A DNA stretch of 64,000 bases, from the NCBI RefSeq assembly GCF_014596725.1, contig NZ_JACVEG010000005.1:124001-188000 (forward strand), in the 5' to 3' direction. The notes under the pieces were generated by a model. That model had not been told where the DNA came from, made no database searches, and saw nothing but the letters and a program-made list of their open reading frames with translations. Position numbers and translations under genes: made by a program. Positions 45,541 to 55,318 of the stretch are shown here, piece after piece. Position 1 is the stretch's first letter, and every line of letters begins with the position of its first letter. Origin of the DNA: Vibrio sp. Y2-5. GTDB lineage: Bacteria; Pseudomonadota; Gammaproteobacteria; Enterobacterales; Vibrionaceae.

Positions 45541-47889
45541 TCAGTTGGTTAACTCTAAGCGGATAAGAACTTCTTCAGTAATATCGATAATCTCGCCGTA
45601 GCCAACAATGGTGCTGATTTCTTTCTCCAAGTTTTTAGCCTGATGGAGACTGATTTGTGCCAACTCATCAATATCGCGCCTTAGCAGTACCGTGAACGGG
45701 TCAAAAACAGGAGCGCCGCAAAGTCGCAGAATAATAATTTCGCCCATAAATTGTGCTTTCTGAATGAACTTAATACGTTCTTTCGTATTGGCAAAATCGG
45801 ATAACAGTCGGGTTTCAATAGACTGAATACGTGAGCCAAACTTGAGTGCAGCAATATACACTTCATTGTATTGAGCTTCAGCCCCGTCAATTCGCTTCAT
45901 TGGGGTTGCCAGTAAGGTATTGGTGTGACCTTTGAAGATTGGCTCTAGGGATATTTGACCCTCTTGCCCCAGTTTCGCCAGCAAAGCCAAATGAGCAGGA
46001 AGCGGGTAATTTACCCCAATTACTTTAGGTTTCAGGCTAGGACCGCTTTTTTCGACAAAAATTGGTGCGCTGACAATCTTATCGAGCAGGATGTTGTGTA
46101 AGCCCTCGAGTAGTTGTGGGCTAGGCAAAACTTCTTCTTTCGGTTTTAACTTGTCTTGATTGCTTTCAATGATGCTATTGAAAAACGCGATGGTTTTCAT
46201 TGTTTGTGCATTTTCATCGATCATCAGATGCAGACGTTGCCCTTCTGGACTGATGCGAATGACGTGATATGGAACATGATTGAGTGGCAAATTTTTGTCG
46301 TACAGCTTCAGCTCGAGAAAATCAATGTTGATCATGTCTCCCGCTTTTAATTGCAAAGGAGTATTCACAATTACATTCAGACCTCGTTTTGAAAGGTCTA
46401 CAGAAGCGCCTTCTCCCAGCAATTGTTCATTTAGACTGATGTTTACAGGTGTTTTGAGTGTGTAACGAGGCTCTTTGCGGCGTGAGCGGGCATCAAAATA
46501 GATACCTGTCGGCGAACCAATAACCTTACGAGGGTGCCTAAATGGATTGAGGTCACTGGTTGGTAACTGAGGTTTGTCGACTAATAAATAGTCCTTCGCT
46601 GAGCTGAAATCGCTGATTTCTTGTAATACTCCGCAGTGAGTGAGTTTTTGCGATTGGTTTGCGAGTTCACTGGAATGATTAGCCAGCTCTTCTCGTTCTG
46701 CCTGAGAAAGCTCGAACACTGATAAACGAAAAGCTTTCCAACTCTCTTTGCGGGCTCCAACATGCCAGAACAGTTTACGTTGGTCGCTTGTGGCTTCAGG
46801 CATCATCATAGAAAAGAAGAACGTTTTATCTTGGTGCTCGTGTTTAAACGCATAAAGGACATTATTGCTGCCGCTTACGCCCGGCTTAGTGAGCATGTCC
46901 ATACGAGTCTGATTGAACAAGCTGCTTAAAGATTGTTGGTTACGCTCATCATGCCAATATTGCCAGATAGGATGGTTATTCTCAGTGAGTAACGCCAACT
47001 TAAGTTCACTACCACTGAAAAATACTGGTAAGTTACAGGTATGTTTTAGATAGATGTGTTCGTAACCGCGAGTCCTAGCGCGAATAATTTTGTCTTGATT
47101 ATCGTGGCGAGCTTTCTGGCTATTATTTTTCAGTGACTCTTCTATCACTTTTTCAATAATTGGACTATCCGACAACTTCAAAGCACGCAAATACTTTATC
47201 GAGTCATTGTCGTAAGATTCATCGACACCAAGAACGCGATATTCAATCGGTTTGTTCAGTTCTTCGAGCTTAGTGCTTTTAGTGAGTTCGGTGAATTGAA
47301 CCCAAATGGTATCGCCAAGTTTGTAGTTGAACGCCGAGGGGACTTTGAATTTAGCGCCAGATGCTGACAAATCGACACTCAATCCATGAACAACTTGTTC
47401 AGTACTTGGCAAATGGATTTTTACCTGAGTATTAATTTTTAAGCGATTTTCTAAGCGTTTAAGGTCGTACCCCAACTTAACTGGCTCAACTTCAAAGCTG
47501 CCGTCTACAGTGGCACTTTTGCCCTTGTTCATTGTGCCTTTCTGCTTCATTACACGAAAGTTGTTGCGGGTGTTAATTAAGTTTTCCCAAACGCCTTCGG
47601 TGTAACCGCCAAATTTCTTAATGCTCTTGTGATAAGTATTAAAGGCAACATCATCCAGCCAATGCTTTCGCCCGTCTAACTCATATTCTCTACATTCACC
47701 TTGCACTCGCCCACGTAAATCAATGCTTTTGGTACAGGGAGCCATGACACGATTCAGCTCCATCTTTACCAAAAGTTTGACAGACGGAGGCTGCCCCCCC
47801 GTGAATTTATTCAGGAGTTGCTCAAAGTCGGCTGATTTATAAGCGGGAATAAGCCGTTCAGCGAGGGAGAGAATTTCAGATTGCTGCAT
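45541..47889 (-). CDS. large double-PilZ protein, probable c-di-GMP effector (PlzC-like)
   Basis: 782 residues with no signal peptide or membrane helix. Two PilZ modules can be read. The first (about residues 145-240) has RLENR as its RxxxR motif and DLSASG as its (D/N)xSxxG motif. The second (about residues 460-570) has RKEPR and DLSKRG. Both carry the arginines and the Asp-Ser-Gly needed to bind c-di-GMP. The N-terminal 140 residues, the centre and the C-terminal 200 residues match nothing I know. As I remember, V. cholerae PlzC (VC2344) is similar and also sits next to radA. It is divergent from radA. Confidence 0.82.
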   Translation of the reverse strand: MQQSEILSLAERLIPAYKSADFEQLLNKFTGGQPPSVKLLVKMELNRVMAPCTKSIDLRGRVQGECREYELDGRKHWLDDVAFNTYHKSIKKFGGYTEGVWENLINTRNNFRVMKQKGTMNKGKSATVDGSFEVEPVKLGYDLKRLENRLKINTQVKIHLPSTEQVVHGLSVDLSASGAKFKVPSAFNYKLGDTIWVQFTELTKSTKLEELNKPIEYRVLGVDESYDNDSIKYLRALKLSDSPIIEKVIEESLKNNSQKARHDNQDKIIRARTRGYEHIYLKHTCNLPVFFSGSELKLALLTENNHPIWQYWHDERNQQSLSSLFNQTRMDMLTKPGVSGSNNVLYAFKHEHQDKTFFFSMMMPEATSDQRKLFWHVGARKESWKAFRLSVFELSQAEREELANHSSELANQSQKLTHCGVLQEISDFSSAKDYLLVDKPQLPTSDLNPFRHPRKVIGSPTGIYFDARSRRKEPRYTLKTPVNISLNEQLLGEGASVDLSKRGLNVIVNTPLQLKAGDMINIDFLELKLYDKNLPLNHVPYHVIRISPEGQRLHLMIDENAQTMKTIAFFNSIIESNQDKLKPKEEVLPSPQLLEGLHNILLDKIVSAPIFVEKSGPSLKPKVIGVNYPLPAHLALLAKLGQEGQISLEPIFKGHTNTLLATPMKRIDGAEAQYNEVYIAALKFGSRIQSIETRLLSDFANTKERIKFIQKAQFMGEIIILRLCGAPVFDPFTVLLRRDIDELAQISLHQAKNLEKEISTIVGYGEIIDITEEVLIRLELTN

Positions 47890-48017
47890 AGTTTTCTGTT
47901 AGAGTAATGTCCACTTAATAAAATCGGCATTGATAATGATTTCTTTAGCAATATGTTGCATTGATTCAACATATTATTAAAGTCTCTGTGTCACAACTTA
48001 GATGAATTTGAGGAAGC

Positions 48018-49397
48018 ATGGTAAAAGCAAAACGCGCTTATGTATGTAACGATTGCGGCGCAGATTTTCCCCGTTGGCAAGGTCAGTGTAACGCTTGTGG
48101 CGCATGGAATACCATATCTGAAGTAAGGCTGGCCGCTTCGCCACAGGTTGCGCGTAATGAGCGCCTCAGTGGTTATGCGGGAAGTGCTACAGAATCGCAG
48201 GTTCAAACACTCTCAGAAATCAATCTACAAGAAGTTCCTCGTTTTACCAGTGGTTTTAAAGAGTTAGATCGAGTGCTCGGTGGCGGTATTGTTCCGGGAG
48301 CTGCTATCTTGATTGGTGGTAACCCTGGCGCAGGTAAATCTACACTTTTATTACAAACAATGTGTTTGCTGTCTTCCCAAATGCCAACGCTTTACGTCAC
48401 TGGCGAAGAATCACTTCAGCAGGTCGCTATGCGTGCTTCTCGGCTTGGGTTGCCTAAAGAGCACCTGAAAATGCTATCAGAAACCAACGTTGATAAAATT
48501 TGTCAGGTAGCAGAAAAAGAGCAGCCAAGAATTATGGTGATTGACTCTATTCAGGTGATGCATGTTGGCGATGTTCAGTCTTCTCCCGGAACGGTGGCCC
48601 AAGTACGGGAATCCGCAACGACTTTGACCCGCTACGCCAAACAGAACAATGTTGCGGTGTTTATTGTTGGTCATGTAACGAAAGATGGCTCTTTAGCTGG
48701 GCCCAAAGTGTTGGAGCACATTATTGACTGTTCAGTGTTGCTCGACGGTGGTTCAGATTCGCGATTCAGAACCTTACGCAGCCATAAAAACCGCTTTGGC
48801 GCTGTCAATGAGCTTGGCGTATTTGCTATGACAGGCCAAGGTCTGCGCGAAGTGAGTAACCCATCTGCCATTTTTCTTTCTCGTGGAGAAGAAGATACTT
48901 CCGGAAGTTCAGTGATGGTGGTGTGGGAAGGTACTCGTCCATTGCTTGTTGAAATACAGGCGCTGGTGGATTATTCGCAGTTAGCTAATCCAAGACGAGT
49001 CGCAGTGGGATTGGAGCAAAACCGTTTGTCACTACTGCTAGCGGTCTTACATAAACACGGCGGACTACAAATGGCTGACCAAGATGTGTTTGTTAATGTA
49101 GTGGGTGGCGTGAAAGTAACGGAAACCAGCGCTGACTTAGCATTATTGATGGCTCTGTTATCCAGTTTTCGTGACAAGCCGTTACCAAAAGATGTGGTTA
49201 TTTTCGGTGAAGTGGGGCTTGCTGGAGAAATTCGTCCGGTACCAAGTGGTCAAGAGCGTTTGAATGAAGCGTTCAAGCACGGCTTCAAAAGAGCGATTGT
49301 TCCTGCTGCGAACATGCCTAAAGGTGGTGTAGCAGGTATGCAGATTCATGGAGTGAAGAAGCTTTCAGAGGCTATTGAAGCATTCGATGAACTTTAG
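48018..49397 (+). CDS. radA: DNA repair protein RadA (Sms)
   Basis: 459 residues. A four-cysteine zinc finger (Cys10, 13, 24, 27) is followed by a RecA-like core with Walker A GGNPGAGKST, the RadA-specific KNRFG motif, and a C-terminal Lon-like domain that ends KGGVAGMQIHGVKKLSEAI. RadA is a branch-migration helicase that processes recombination intermediates; in naturally competent bacteria it also helps transformation. It is divergent from the PilZ gene. Confidence 0.95.
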   Translation: MVKAKRAYVCNDCGADFPRWQGQCNACGAWNTISEVRLAASPQVARNERLSGYAGSATESQVQTLSEINLQEVPRFTSGFKELDRVLGGGIVPGAAILIGGNPGAGKSTLLLQTMCLLSSQMPTLYVTGEESLQQVAMRASRLGLPKEHLKMLSETNVDKICQVAEKEQPRIMVIDSIQVMHVGDVQSSPGTVAQVRESATTLTRYAKQNNVAVFIVGHVTKDGSLAGPKVLEHIIDCSVLLDGGSDSRFRTLRSHKNRFGAVNELGVFAMTGQGLREVSNPSAIFLSRGEEDTSGSSVMVVWEGTRPLLVEIQALVDYSQLANPRRVAVGLEQNRLSLLLAVLHKHGGLQMADQDVFVNVVGGVKVTETSADLALLMALLSSFRDKPLPKDVVIFGEVGLAGEIRPVPSGQERLNEAFKHGFKRAIVPAANMPKGGVAGMQIHGVKKLSEAIEAFDEL

Positions 49398-49549
49398 ATA
49401 GGTATCATTCCCAAAAGATAAGAGTAGAGAAAATATTTTTGAATTAGCTCGCGTCTTGGGATGGAATCGCCTATATTTCACGATCATTAGCTGTAGTTAA
49501 ATATTTTTTCAGGGCAGCGGCTTGCGGGGGTATCAGTCTTGACAGATTG

Positions 49550-49558
49550 TGATATACT
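49550..49558 (+). promoter_or_regulatory. extended -10 promoter of the second EF-G gene
   Basis: TGATATACT matches the extended -10 consensus (TGnTATAAT), about 37 bases before the start codon. No good -35 lies 17 bp upstream; the nearby TTGACA is only 8 bp away and cannot serve as its -35. Confidence 0.6.
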
Positions 49559-49595
49559 CTGCGCGCATTTTATATCCTATTAACAGAGTAAGACA

Positions 49596-51683
49596 ATGGC
49601 AGATTTATCGAAATACAGAAACATTGGTATTTTCGCGCACGTTGACGCGGGTAAAACCACTACCACTGAGCGTATTCTTAAGCTTACTGGTAAAATCCAT
49701 AAAACTGGTGAGGTTCACGATGGTGAATCTACTACAGACTTCATGGAACAAGAAGCAGAGCGCGGTATTACTATCCAGTCAGCAGCTGTAACGTGTGAAT
49801 GGAAAAATCACCGTCTAAACGTTATCGATACTCCTGGACACGTTGACTTTACAGTTGAAGTATACCGTTCACTTAAAGTTCTAGATGGCGGTATCGGTGT
49901 ATTCTGTGGTTCTGGCGGTGTTGAACCTCAGTCAGAAACTAACTGGCGTTACGCGAACGAATCTGAAGTTGCACGTATCATTTTCGTTAACAAACTAGAC
50001 CGTATGGGTGCAGACTTCCTTAACGTAGTTGATCAAGTTAAAAACGTACTAGGTGCAAACCCACTAGTTATGACTCTACCAATCGGTCGTGAAGACGATT
50101 TCGTTGGTGTTGTTGACATCCTAAACCGTCAAGCGTACGTATGGGATGACACTGGTCTACCAGAGAACTACGAAATCAAAGAAATTCCAGCAGACATGGT
50201 TGACGATGTTGAAGCGTACCGTGAAATGCTGATCGAAACTGCAGTTGAGCAAGACGATGATCTAATGATGGCTTACATGGAAGGCGAAGAGCCTTCTATC
50301 GAAGACATCAAACGTTGTATCCGTAAAGGTACTCGTGACCTAGCGTTCTTCCCAACATTCTGTGGTTCTGCATTCAAAAACAAAGGTATGCAACTTGTTC
50401 TTGATGCAGTAGTAGATTACCTACCTAGCCCAACAGAAGTTGATCCACAAGACCTGACTGACCCACAAACTGGTGAGCCAACAGGCGAAAAAGCAATCGT
50501 TGATGCAGATCAACCACTTAAAGCGCTAGCATTTAAGATCATGGATGACCGTTTCGGTGCTCTAACCTTCGTTCGTATCTACTCTGGTCGTCTGAAGAAA
50601 GGTGATACAATCCTTAACTCAGCAACAGGTAAAACTGAGCGTATCGGCCGTATGGTTGAGATGCAAGCTGATGAGCGTACAGAACTTACTGAAGCTCAAG
50701 CGGGTGACATCATCGCTATCGTTGGTATGAAGAACGTTCAAACTGGTCACACTCTATGTGATCCAAAACACGAATGTACTCTGGAACCAATGATCTTCCC
50801 AGAACCAGTAATCTCTATCGCTGTTGCGCCTAAAGATAAAGGTTCTACTGAGAAAATGGGTATTGCGATCGGTAAAATGGTTGCTGAAGATCCATCTTTC
50901 CAAGTTGAAACTGACGAAGATTCAGGTGAAACCATCCTTAAAGGTATGGGCGAACTACACCTAGACATCAAAGTAGACATCCTTAAGCGTACTTACGGTG
51001 TTGAACTGACTGTTGGTGCTCCTCAGGTTGCTTACCGTGAAACGATCACTAAAGCAGTTGAAGATAGCTACACGCACAAGAAACAGTCTGGTGGTTCTGG
51101 TCAGTTCGGTAAGATCGACTACCGTATCAAGCCTGGTGAGCCAAACTCTGGTTTCACGTTCTCATCAACAGTTGTTGGTGGTAACGTACCAAAAGAATTC
51201 TGGCCTGCAGTAGAAAAAGGCTTCGCAAGCATGATGGAGCACGGTGTTCTTGCTGGCTTCCCAACGCTTGACGTTGAAGTTGAACTATTCGACGGTGGCT
51301 TCCACGCAGTTGACTCATCTGCAATCGCATTTGAAATCGCAGCGAAAGGCGCATTCCGTCAATCTATGCCAAAAGCTGGCGCTCAACTTCTAGAGCCAAT
51401 CATGAAAGTTGACGTGTTCACTCCAGAAGACAACGTTGGTGACGTAATCGGTGACCTTAACCGTCGTCGTGGTATGATCAAAGACCAACAAGCTGGTGCT
51501 ACTGGTGTTCGTATTAAAGCAGACGTTCCTCTATCAGAAATGTTTGGCTACATCGGTCACCTACGTACTATCACTTCTGGTCGTGGTCAGTTCTCTATGG
51601 AGTTCGCACAATACGCACCATGTCCTGCTAACGTAGCAGAGAAAGTTATCGCTGAAGTTAAAGAGCGTAACGAGAAGAAATAA
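49596..51683 (+). CDS. fusA2: second elongation factor G (EF-G2)
   Basis: 695 residues with all EF-G domains. The GTPase motifs are [20 protein letters not shown] and [10 protein letters not shown]; domains II to V end in [17 protein letters not shown]. It lacks the usual neighbours rpsL, rpsG and tuf, so this is not the str-operon fusA but the separate gene seen in many gamma-proteobacteria (VC2342 in V. cholerae, as remembered). EF-G drives translocation and ribosome recycling. Codon use is as biased as in rpsO and pnp, so high expression is likely in some condition. It has its own promoter and terminator. Confidence 0.9.
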   Translation: MADLSKYRNIGIFAHVDAGKTTTTERILKLTGKIHKTGEVHDGESTTDFMEQEAERGITIQSAAVTCEWKNHRLNVIDTPGHVDFTVEVYRSLKVLDGGIGVFCGSGGVEPQSETNWRYANESEVARIIFVNKLDRMGADFLNVVDQVKNVLGANPLVMTLPIGREDDFVGVVDILNRQAYVWDDTGLPENYEIKEIPADMVDDVEAYREMLIETAVEQDDDLMMAYMEGEEPSIEDIKRCIRKGTRDLAFFPTFCGSAFKNKGMQLVLDAVVDYLPSPTEVDPQDLTDPQTGEPTGEKAIVDADQPLKALAFKIMDDRFGALTFVRIYSGRLKKGDTILNSATGKTERIGRMVEMQADERTELTEAQAGDIIAIVGMKNVQTGHTLCDPKHECTLEPMIFPEPVISIAVAPKDKGSTEKMGIAIGKMVAEDPSFQVETDEDSGETILKGMGELHLDIKVDILKRTYGVELTVGAPQVAYRETITKAVEDSYTHKKQSGGSGQFGKIDYRIKPGEPNSGFTFSSTVVGGNVPKEFWPAVEKGFASMMEHGVLAGFPTLDVEVELFDGGFHAVDSSAIAFEIAAKGAFRQSMPKAGAQLLEPIMKVDVFTPEDNVGDVIGDLNRRRGMIKDQQAGATGVRIKADVPLSEMFGYIGHLRTITSGRGQFSMEFAQYAPCPANVAEKVIAEVKERNEKK

Positions 51684-51703
51684 TAGTTCGTAACTGTTAT
51701 AAG

Positions 51704-51735
51704 AAAGCCCCATCAGTGAAAGCTGATGGGGCTTT
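51704..51735. terminator. bidirectional terminator after fusA2
   Basis: The perfect 13-bp stem AAAGCCCCATCAG/CTGATGGGGCTTT has a 6-base loop, with T-rich flanks on the plus side. It is convergent with the acyl-CoA synthetase gene. Confidence 0.93.
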
Positions 51736-51748
51736 TGTTTTATTCGGT

Positions 51749-53434
51749 TTATTTTTCCCAGACGATCAATTGATCTTTAGGCCAGTTATGTCCAATTTCG
51801 TGATATTTTTTCTCCAAAACATGGCGCTTAATTTTCAATGTCGGAGTGAGGATACCATTGGCAATCGACCAAGGTTCTTTGATCATCAACACGCCTTTAA
51901 TCTGCTCGTGAGTCTCTACCTCAGAATTAATGCGCTTGATGATTTTCGCGGTTGTTCTTTCGTATCGCGAGCGGTCAAAATTGGGAAATGCGTGAGGAAC
52001 CACCAATAATATTGGTGCAGGTAAGCCTAAGCCAATTATGCACATCATCTCCACGCGCGAATATTCAAACAGTTTCTTTTCAATAGGTACTGGTGCTACG
52101 AACTTACCTTTTGCTGTTTTGAAGGTGTCTTTCTTGCGACCCTGAATGCTGAGATAGCCGTCGCTATCTATCGAGCCAATGTCACCAGTATGAAGCCATC
52201 CATCATTATCAAACGACTCTTTAGTCGCTATATCGTTGTTGTAGTAACCAGAGAAAAGCCCTTTGCTGAGAACAAGAATCTCGCCATCTTCAGCGATCTT
52301 TATTTTCACTCCCGGACCAGCATTTCCTACGGTACCAATTTTGTCTGCACGGAAAGGGTAGTTAATGGTGCTGTAGGCGAAAGACTCCGTCATTCCCCAA
52401 GCTTCAGTAATGTTTAACCCGATTTGGTGATACCAGCTAAGCAAAGAGGGGGAAACCGGTGCAGAACCACAACCCAATATTCTCGCCTTATCTAACCCTA
52501 AACCATCGGCTATCTTGCGTTTTACTATTGAGTTCACAAATGGAATTTTCAGTAATAAGTTGAGCTTTCTTTGGGGGAGTTTATCTAAAATTCTCTGTTG
52601 GAATAACGTCCATAAACGTGGAACTGAAATAAAGAACGTTGGGCGATGCATTCTGACATCTTCAATAAACGTATCAAGAGACTCAGGAAAAGCAGTTTGA
52701 ACCCCACCTTGTATTGAGGTGCCGAAAATATACACACGCTCAGTAATATGTGCCAAAGGTAGATAAGAGAACAAACGATCATTGTCTTCGATTTGAATCA
52801 GATCGATCAGTTGTTGAACGGACCAAGTGAATGCTCCGTAGGTGAGCATCGCACCTTTGGGCTGACCAGAGGTTCCGGATGTGTATACCAATGACATTAA
52901 CTTATCATCGTGGTGCTGTACTCTTTCCGAGCTTGGTGGGTACTGTTTAATTAGCTCTTGATACTCGTATTGGCATTTGGGAGCTGAACTGTAAGGTAAA
53001 GCGATACTGACGATGTTCGGGGTTGCCTTCATAGCTTCAATAACAGCTTCATTATCATCTAGCTTGCCTATGATTAAGTGCTGACAGCCACTATGGTTCA
53101 GGCAGTATTCAATAGTGTCTGCTCCAGCGGTTGGAAAAATAGGAACGCTCACATAATCGCCGAGCATCATCGCTAGATCGAAAATAAACCACTCTGCACA
53201 GTTTTTAGAAATAAGGGCGACTTTATCACTGGGGTTAGCTCCGAGAGCTCTTAAAGCAGAGACCAATCTTAAAGCTTTGTCCGCAACCTCAGCATAAGTA
53301 AATTCGACGAATTTTCGGTCTATTATCTGTTTCAGATAAACGTCATTAGGACGCTCTTCAGCCCATTTTAAAATCATTTCGTTTGGTGGAGGGAGAGAGC
53401 AATAAGGTTGATGTGACTCATTTGGCAGAATCAT
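51749..53434 (-). CDS. AMP-forming long-chain acyl-CoA synthetase (FadD-related)
   Basis: 561 residues of the ANL superfamily: P-loop YTSGTSGQPKGAMLTYG near residue 190, AWGMTESFAY near 345, the hinge GWLHTGDIGSIDSDGYLSIQGRKKD near 415 and the catalytic-lysine segment FKTAKGKFVAPVPIEKKL near 445. It resembles the long-chain FACS15 branch (similar to bacterial and eukaryotic bubblegum-type synthetases) more than E. coli FadD. The expected reaction is fatty acid plus CoA plus ATP to acyl-CoA. No beta-oxidation gene is nearby. Confidence 0.82.
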   Translation of the reverse strand: MILPNESHQPYCSLPPPNEMILKWAEERPNDVYLKQIIDRKFVEFTYAEVADKALRLVSALRALGANPSDKVALISKNCAEWFIFDLAMMLGDYVSVPIFPTAGADTIEYCLNHSGCQHLIIGKLDDNEAVIEAMKATPNIVSIALPYSSAPKCQYEYQELIKQYPPSSERVQHHDDKLMSLVYTSGTSGQPKGAMLTYGAFTWSVQQLIDLIQIEDNDRLFSYLPLAHITERVYIFGTSIQGGVQTAFPESLDTFIEDVRMHRPTFFISVPRLWTLFQQRILDKLPQRKLNLLLKIPFVNSIVKRKIADGLGLDKARILGCGSAPVSPSLLSWYHQIGLNITEAWGMTESFAYSTINYPFRADKIGTVGNAGPGVKIKIAEDGEILVLSKGLFSGYYNNDIATKESFDNDGWLHTGDIGSIDSDGYLSIQGRKKDTFKTAKGKFVAPVPIEKKLFEYSRVEMMCIIGLGLPAPILLVVPHAFPNFDRSRYERTTAKIIKRINSEVETHEQIKGVLMIKEPWSIANGILTPTLKIKRHVLEKKYHEIGHNWPKDQLIVWEK

Positions 53435-53557
53435 GTTCGAACTCCATACAACAGCGCTTGGTTATAAAAATAATAATTGTTATAAAAATGTTAATCAATC
53501 TAACATTAGCACGGGTTTGCTGGTTCGAAAAAGATCAAAACGTGAAAATTTGTAAAT

Positions 53558-54304
53558 TTAACGAGCATTTATTTGTCTGAACACTCCTGGGCTGATCCCC
53601 GTTTTCTTCTTAAAAATGCGAGAGAAATAGGATACGTCGTGGTATCCACATTGATAGGCCACAAAGGCGATTTTCGCATCTGGTTCTTCAAGTAAAAGCC
53701 GCTTTGCGAGCGTAATTCGCTTACTGCAAATATAATCTCTAAAACTCACACCAACGACTTTTTTGAACAGTTTGGAGAAATAGGAAATAGAGTAGTGGCA
53801 ATAGCTGGCGACATCTTCTTCTCGAATTTCTTGAGTGAGGTTGAGATCAATGTGACGCAAAATGTCCAACATCTCTTTGCTCATTGTGTGAGGAGACACT
53901 GGTGTATGTTGTAACCTGTGATCAAAGGCTTTTCGACCGGAGGAAAAACTAAGGCTAAGCTTCTCGCTAATTAAGTTTGCTGCAATGTTTGGATCCTCTT
54001 TAGATATATCCACAATGGCAAAAATCGCGTCGTTTTTATTAATTGAATTCAAAAAATTGCCTTCGTGAATAATGACTAAATATTTATTCAGGTTGGTACA
54101 AATCCTCAGTGCTGTGAGCAATAACTCTTGGCATTTATCTCTGTGAAGAAAAAATACAGCGTAGTGAATGTTAGGTTCGCTCAAAACAGAGACATCATTG
54201 CCGTGTTCAATCACGGTAAAGACAGAGTTACATGCTTCTTGCACTCGTTTTGGTAATTGCATTACTGGGCTTCCTAGCCAGTGAGCGACATGTTTTGTTG
54301 CCAT
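53558..54304 (-). CDS. AraC-family transcriptional regulator
   Basis: 248 residues. The C-terminal 100 residues are a clear AraC DNA-binding domain with two helix-turn-helix units (EEDVASYCHYSISYFSKLFKK and IAFVAYQCGYHDVSYFSRIFKK). The N-terminal 130 residues suggest a degenerate response-regulator-like fold (alternating hydrophobic strands such as YAVFFLHR, YLVIIHEG, AIFAIVDIS), but I see no phospho-acceptor aspartate in the usual place. It is transcribed away from the Tad locus and separated from flp by 513 bp. A role in Tad control is only a guess. The start is uncertain; another ATG lies 14 codons in (54262). Confidence 0.8.
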   Translation of the reverse strand: MATKHVAHWLGSPVMQLPKRVQEACNSVFTVIEHGNDVSVLSEPNIHYAVFFLHRDKCQELLLTALRICTNLNKYLVIIHEGNFLNSINKNDAIFAIVDISKEDPNIAANLISEKLSLSFSSGRKAFDHRLQHTPVSPHTMSKEMLDILRHIDLNLTQEIREEDVASYCHYSISYFSKLFKKVVGVSFRDYICSKRITLAKRLLLEEPDAKIAFVAYQCGYHDVSYFSRIFKKKTGISPGVFRQINAR

Positions 54305-54817
54305 AAGTGAGTTTTTATCCTTCCGTAGATAAACAACTAGATTCTTAATTTTGGTCTGTCAGGAAAATGTCAGCTTTGTCAGATTTTTGTCATAACAAGG
54401 TAAGCGTAGAGTTATGGCAGGAAAGTGCAAGTCTTCATCCAAAAGTTGCAGTATTTTTCTTTAGAAAAGGTGGGCGGATGGGAATAGAAATAGTGATGTT
54501 ACTTCATAATACAGATGTAATTATTTTTAATAATTTCAAGAATGAGAAAGTACAAGTATTAGTATTTGGTCTGAAATATAGGGAACAAGCCCAGAGCTAA
54601 CTTCTTGTATCAATATCTCTGAAACTCGTTTCGTAAAGGCTTGGTGATAAATATAACCCCAAATGATTAGTACAAATTCATCCTAAAGTTCGAGCATTTT
54701 TTCCAGCCAATATGATTTTGCAGTAAAAGAAAGTACCAAAAGAGAACAAAAAAGTCCTAACTGTAAACTTAAGAACTCACTACATTAGAAATGAGCCATT
54801 TAATTAGGAGGCCTCTA
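54305..54817 (+). promoter_or_regulatory. 513-bp gap before flp, probable promoter and long leader
   Basis: A 77-codon frame at 54367-54600 lacks a good ribosome site and family-like sequence, so I do not call it a gene. The stretch is AT-rich and lies between the divergent AraC-type gene and the Tad operon, so both promoters should be here. A TGGCAG...TGCA pattern at 54415 resembles a sigma-54 site, but its spacing is one base short. Confidence 0.4.
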
Positions 54818-54997
54818 ATGAATAAGTTTATTGAGCAAGTTAAAGCCTTTTGGGCAGACGAAGACGGTCTTAGTGCTGTTGAGTATGTTGTTGCAGGTGC
54901 ACTAGTGATTTCTGTTTTAGTGGCTGGTTTTAAATTATTAGGAACTAACCTTTCTGCTAAATTGGGTACACTGAATACCTCTATAACAGCCCCATAA
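54818..54997 (+). CDS. flp: Flp-type prepilin 1 (major Tad pilin)
   Basis: 59 residues. The short leader MNKFIEQVKAFWADEDG ends in the cleavage site G|LSAVEY; Glu at +5 and Tyr at +6 are the Flp hallmarks. One hydrophobic helix follows (VVAGALVISVLVAGFKLL), then a short polar tail. The mature pilin would be about 42 residues and assemble into a thin bundle-forming type IVc pilus. AGGAGG lies 7-8 bases before the ATG at 54818; an open frame from 54791 adds nine unlikely residues. It heads the Tad operon. Confidence 0.92.
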   Translation: MNKFIEQVKAFWADEDGLSAVEYVVAGALVISVLVAGFKLLGTNLSAKLGTLNTSITAP

Positions 54998-55124
54998 TAA
55001 CTAGTGATTGATTTAGCTCTCACGCTAGCTTTGTAACTACACAACGGGTATTTAATCTAGAGGTTTAAATACCCTACTTCTTTACCTTGTTGTTTATTTT
55101 CGCTAAGTAAAAGGAAACTACAAC

Positions 55125-55301
55125 ATGTCTAATCCAATAGATTGTTGTCGATTGTTTTGGGATGACGAAAGTGGCTTGAGTGCCGTCGAATATGTGGTTG
55201 CTGGGGCTTTGGTTATTGCTATTTTAGTGGTTGGATTTAAAAATTTTGGAGTTACCGCTTCTGGAAAGCTTTCTACCTTGAACACTGCAGTGTCCCCTTA
55301 A
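55125..55301 (+). CDS. Flp-type prepilin 2 (paralogue of flp)
   Basis: 58 residues, too short for standard frame-length cut-offs. The leader ends in the same G|LSAVEYVVAGALVI site, followed by a helix and tail (GKLSTLNTAVSP) matching the first Flp (AKLGTLNTSITAP). The leader differs by a Cys-Cys pair (MSNPIDCCRLFW). AAGGAAA is about 9 bases before the ATG. The copies are 127 bp apart and most alike in the mature part, so this looks like an older tandem duplication. Confidence 0.9.
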   Translation: MSNPIDCCRLFWDDESGLSAVEYVVAGALVIAILVVGFKNFGVTASGKLSTLNTAVSP

Positions 55302-55318
55302 AGTTCATTGGCTTTATT

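Noticed and set aside
49541..49558. TTGACA plus TATACT as a full sigma-70 promoter before fusA2
   Set aside because: Only 8 bp lie between the two hexamers, so they cannot form one promoter; the TG-extended -10 is kept alone.
54413..54428. Sigma-54-like TGGCAG...TGCA pattern upstream of flp
   Set aside because: The GG to GC spacing is 9 bases instead of 10, and the -24 element has a mismatch, so it is not a convincing sigma-54 site.
54367..54600. Plus-strand frame of 77 codons before flp
   Set aside because: No ribosome site at proper distance, AT-driven composition and no family-like pattern; it lies where promoters for flp and the AraC-type gene are expected.
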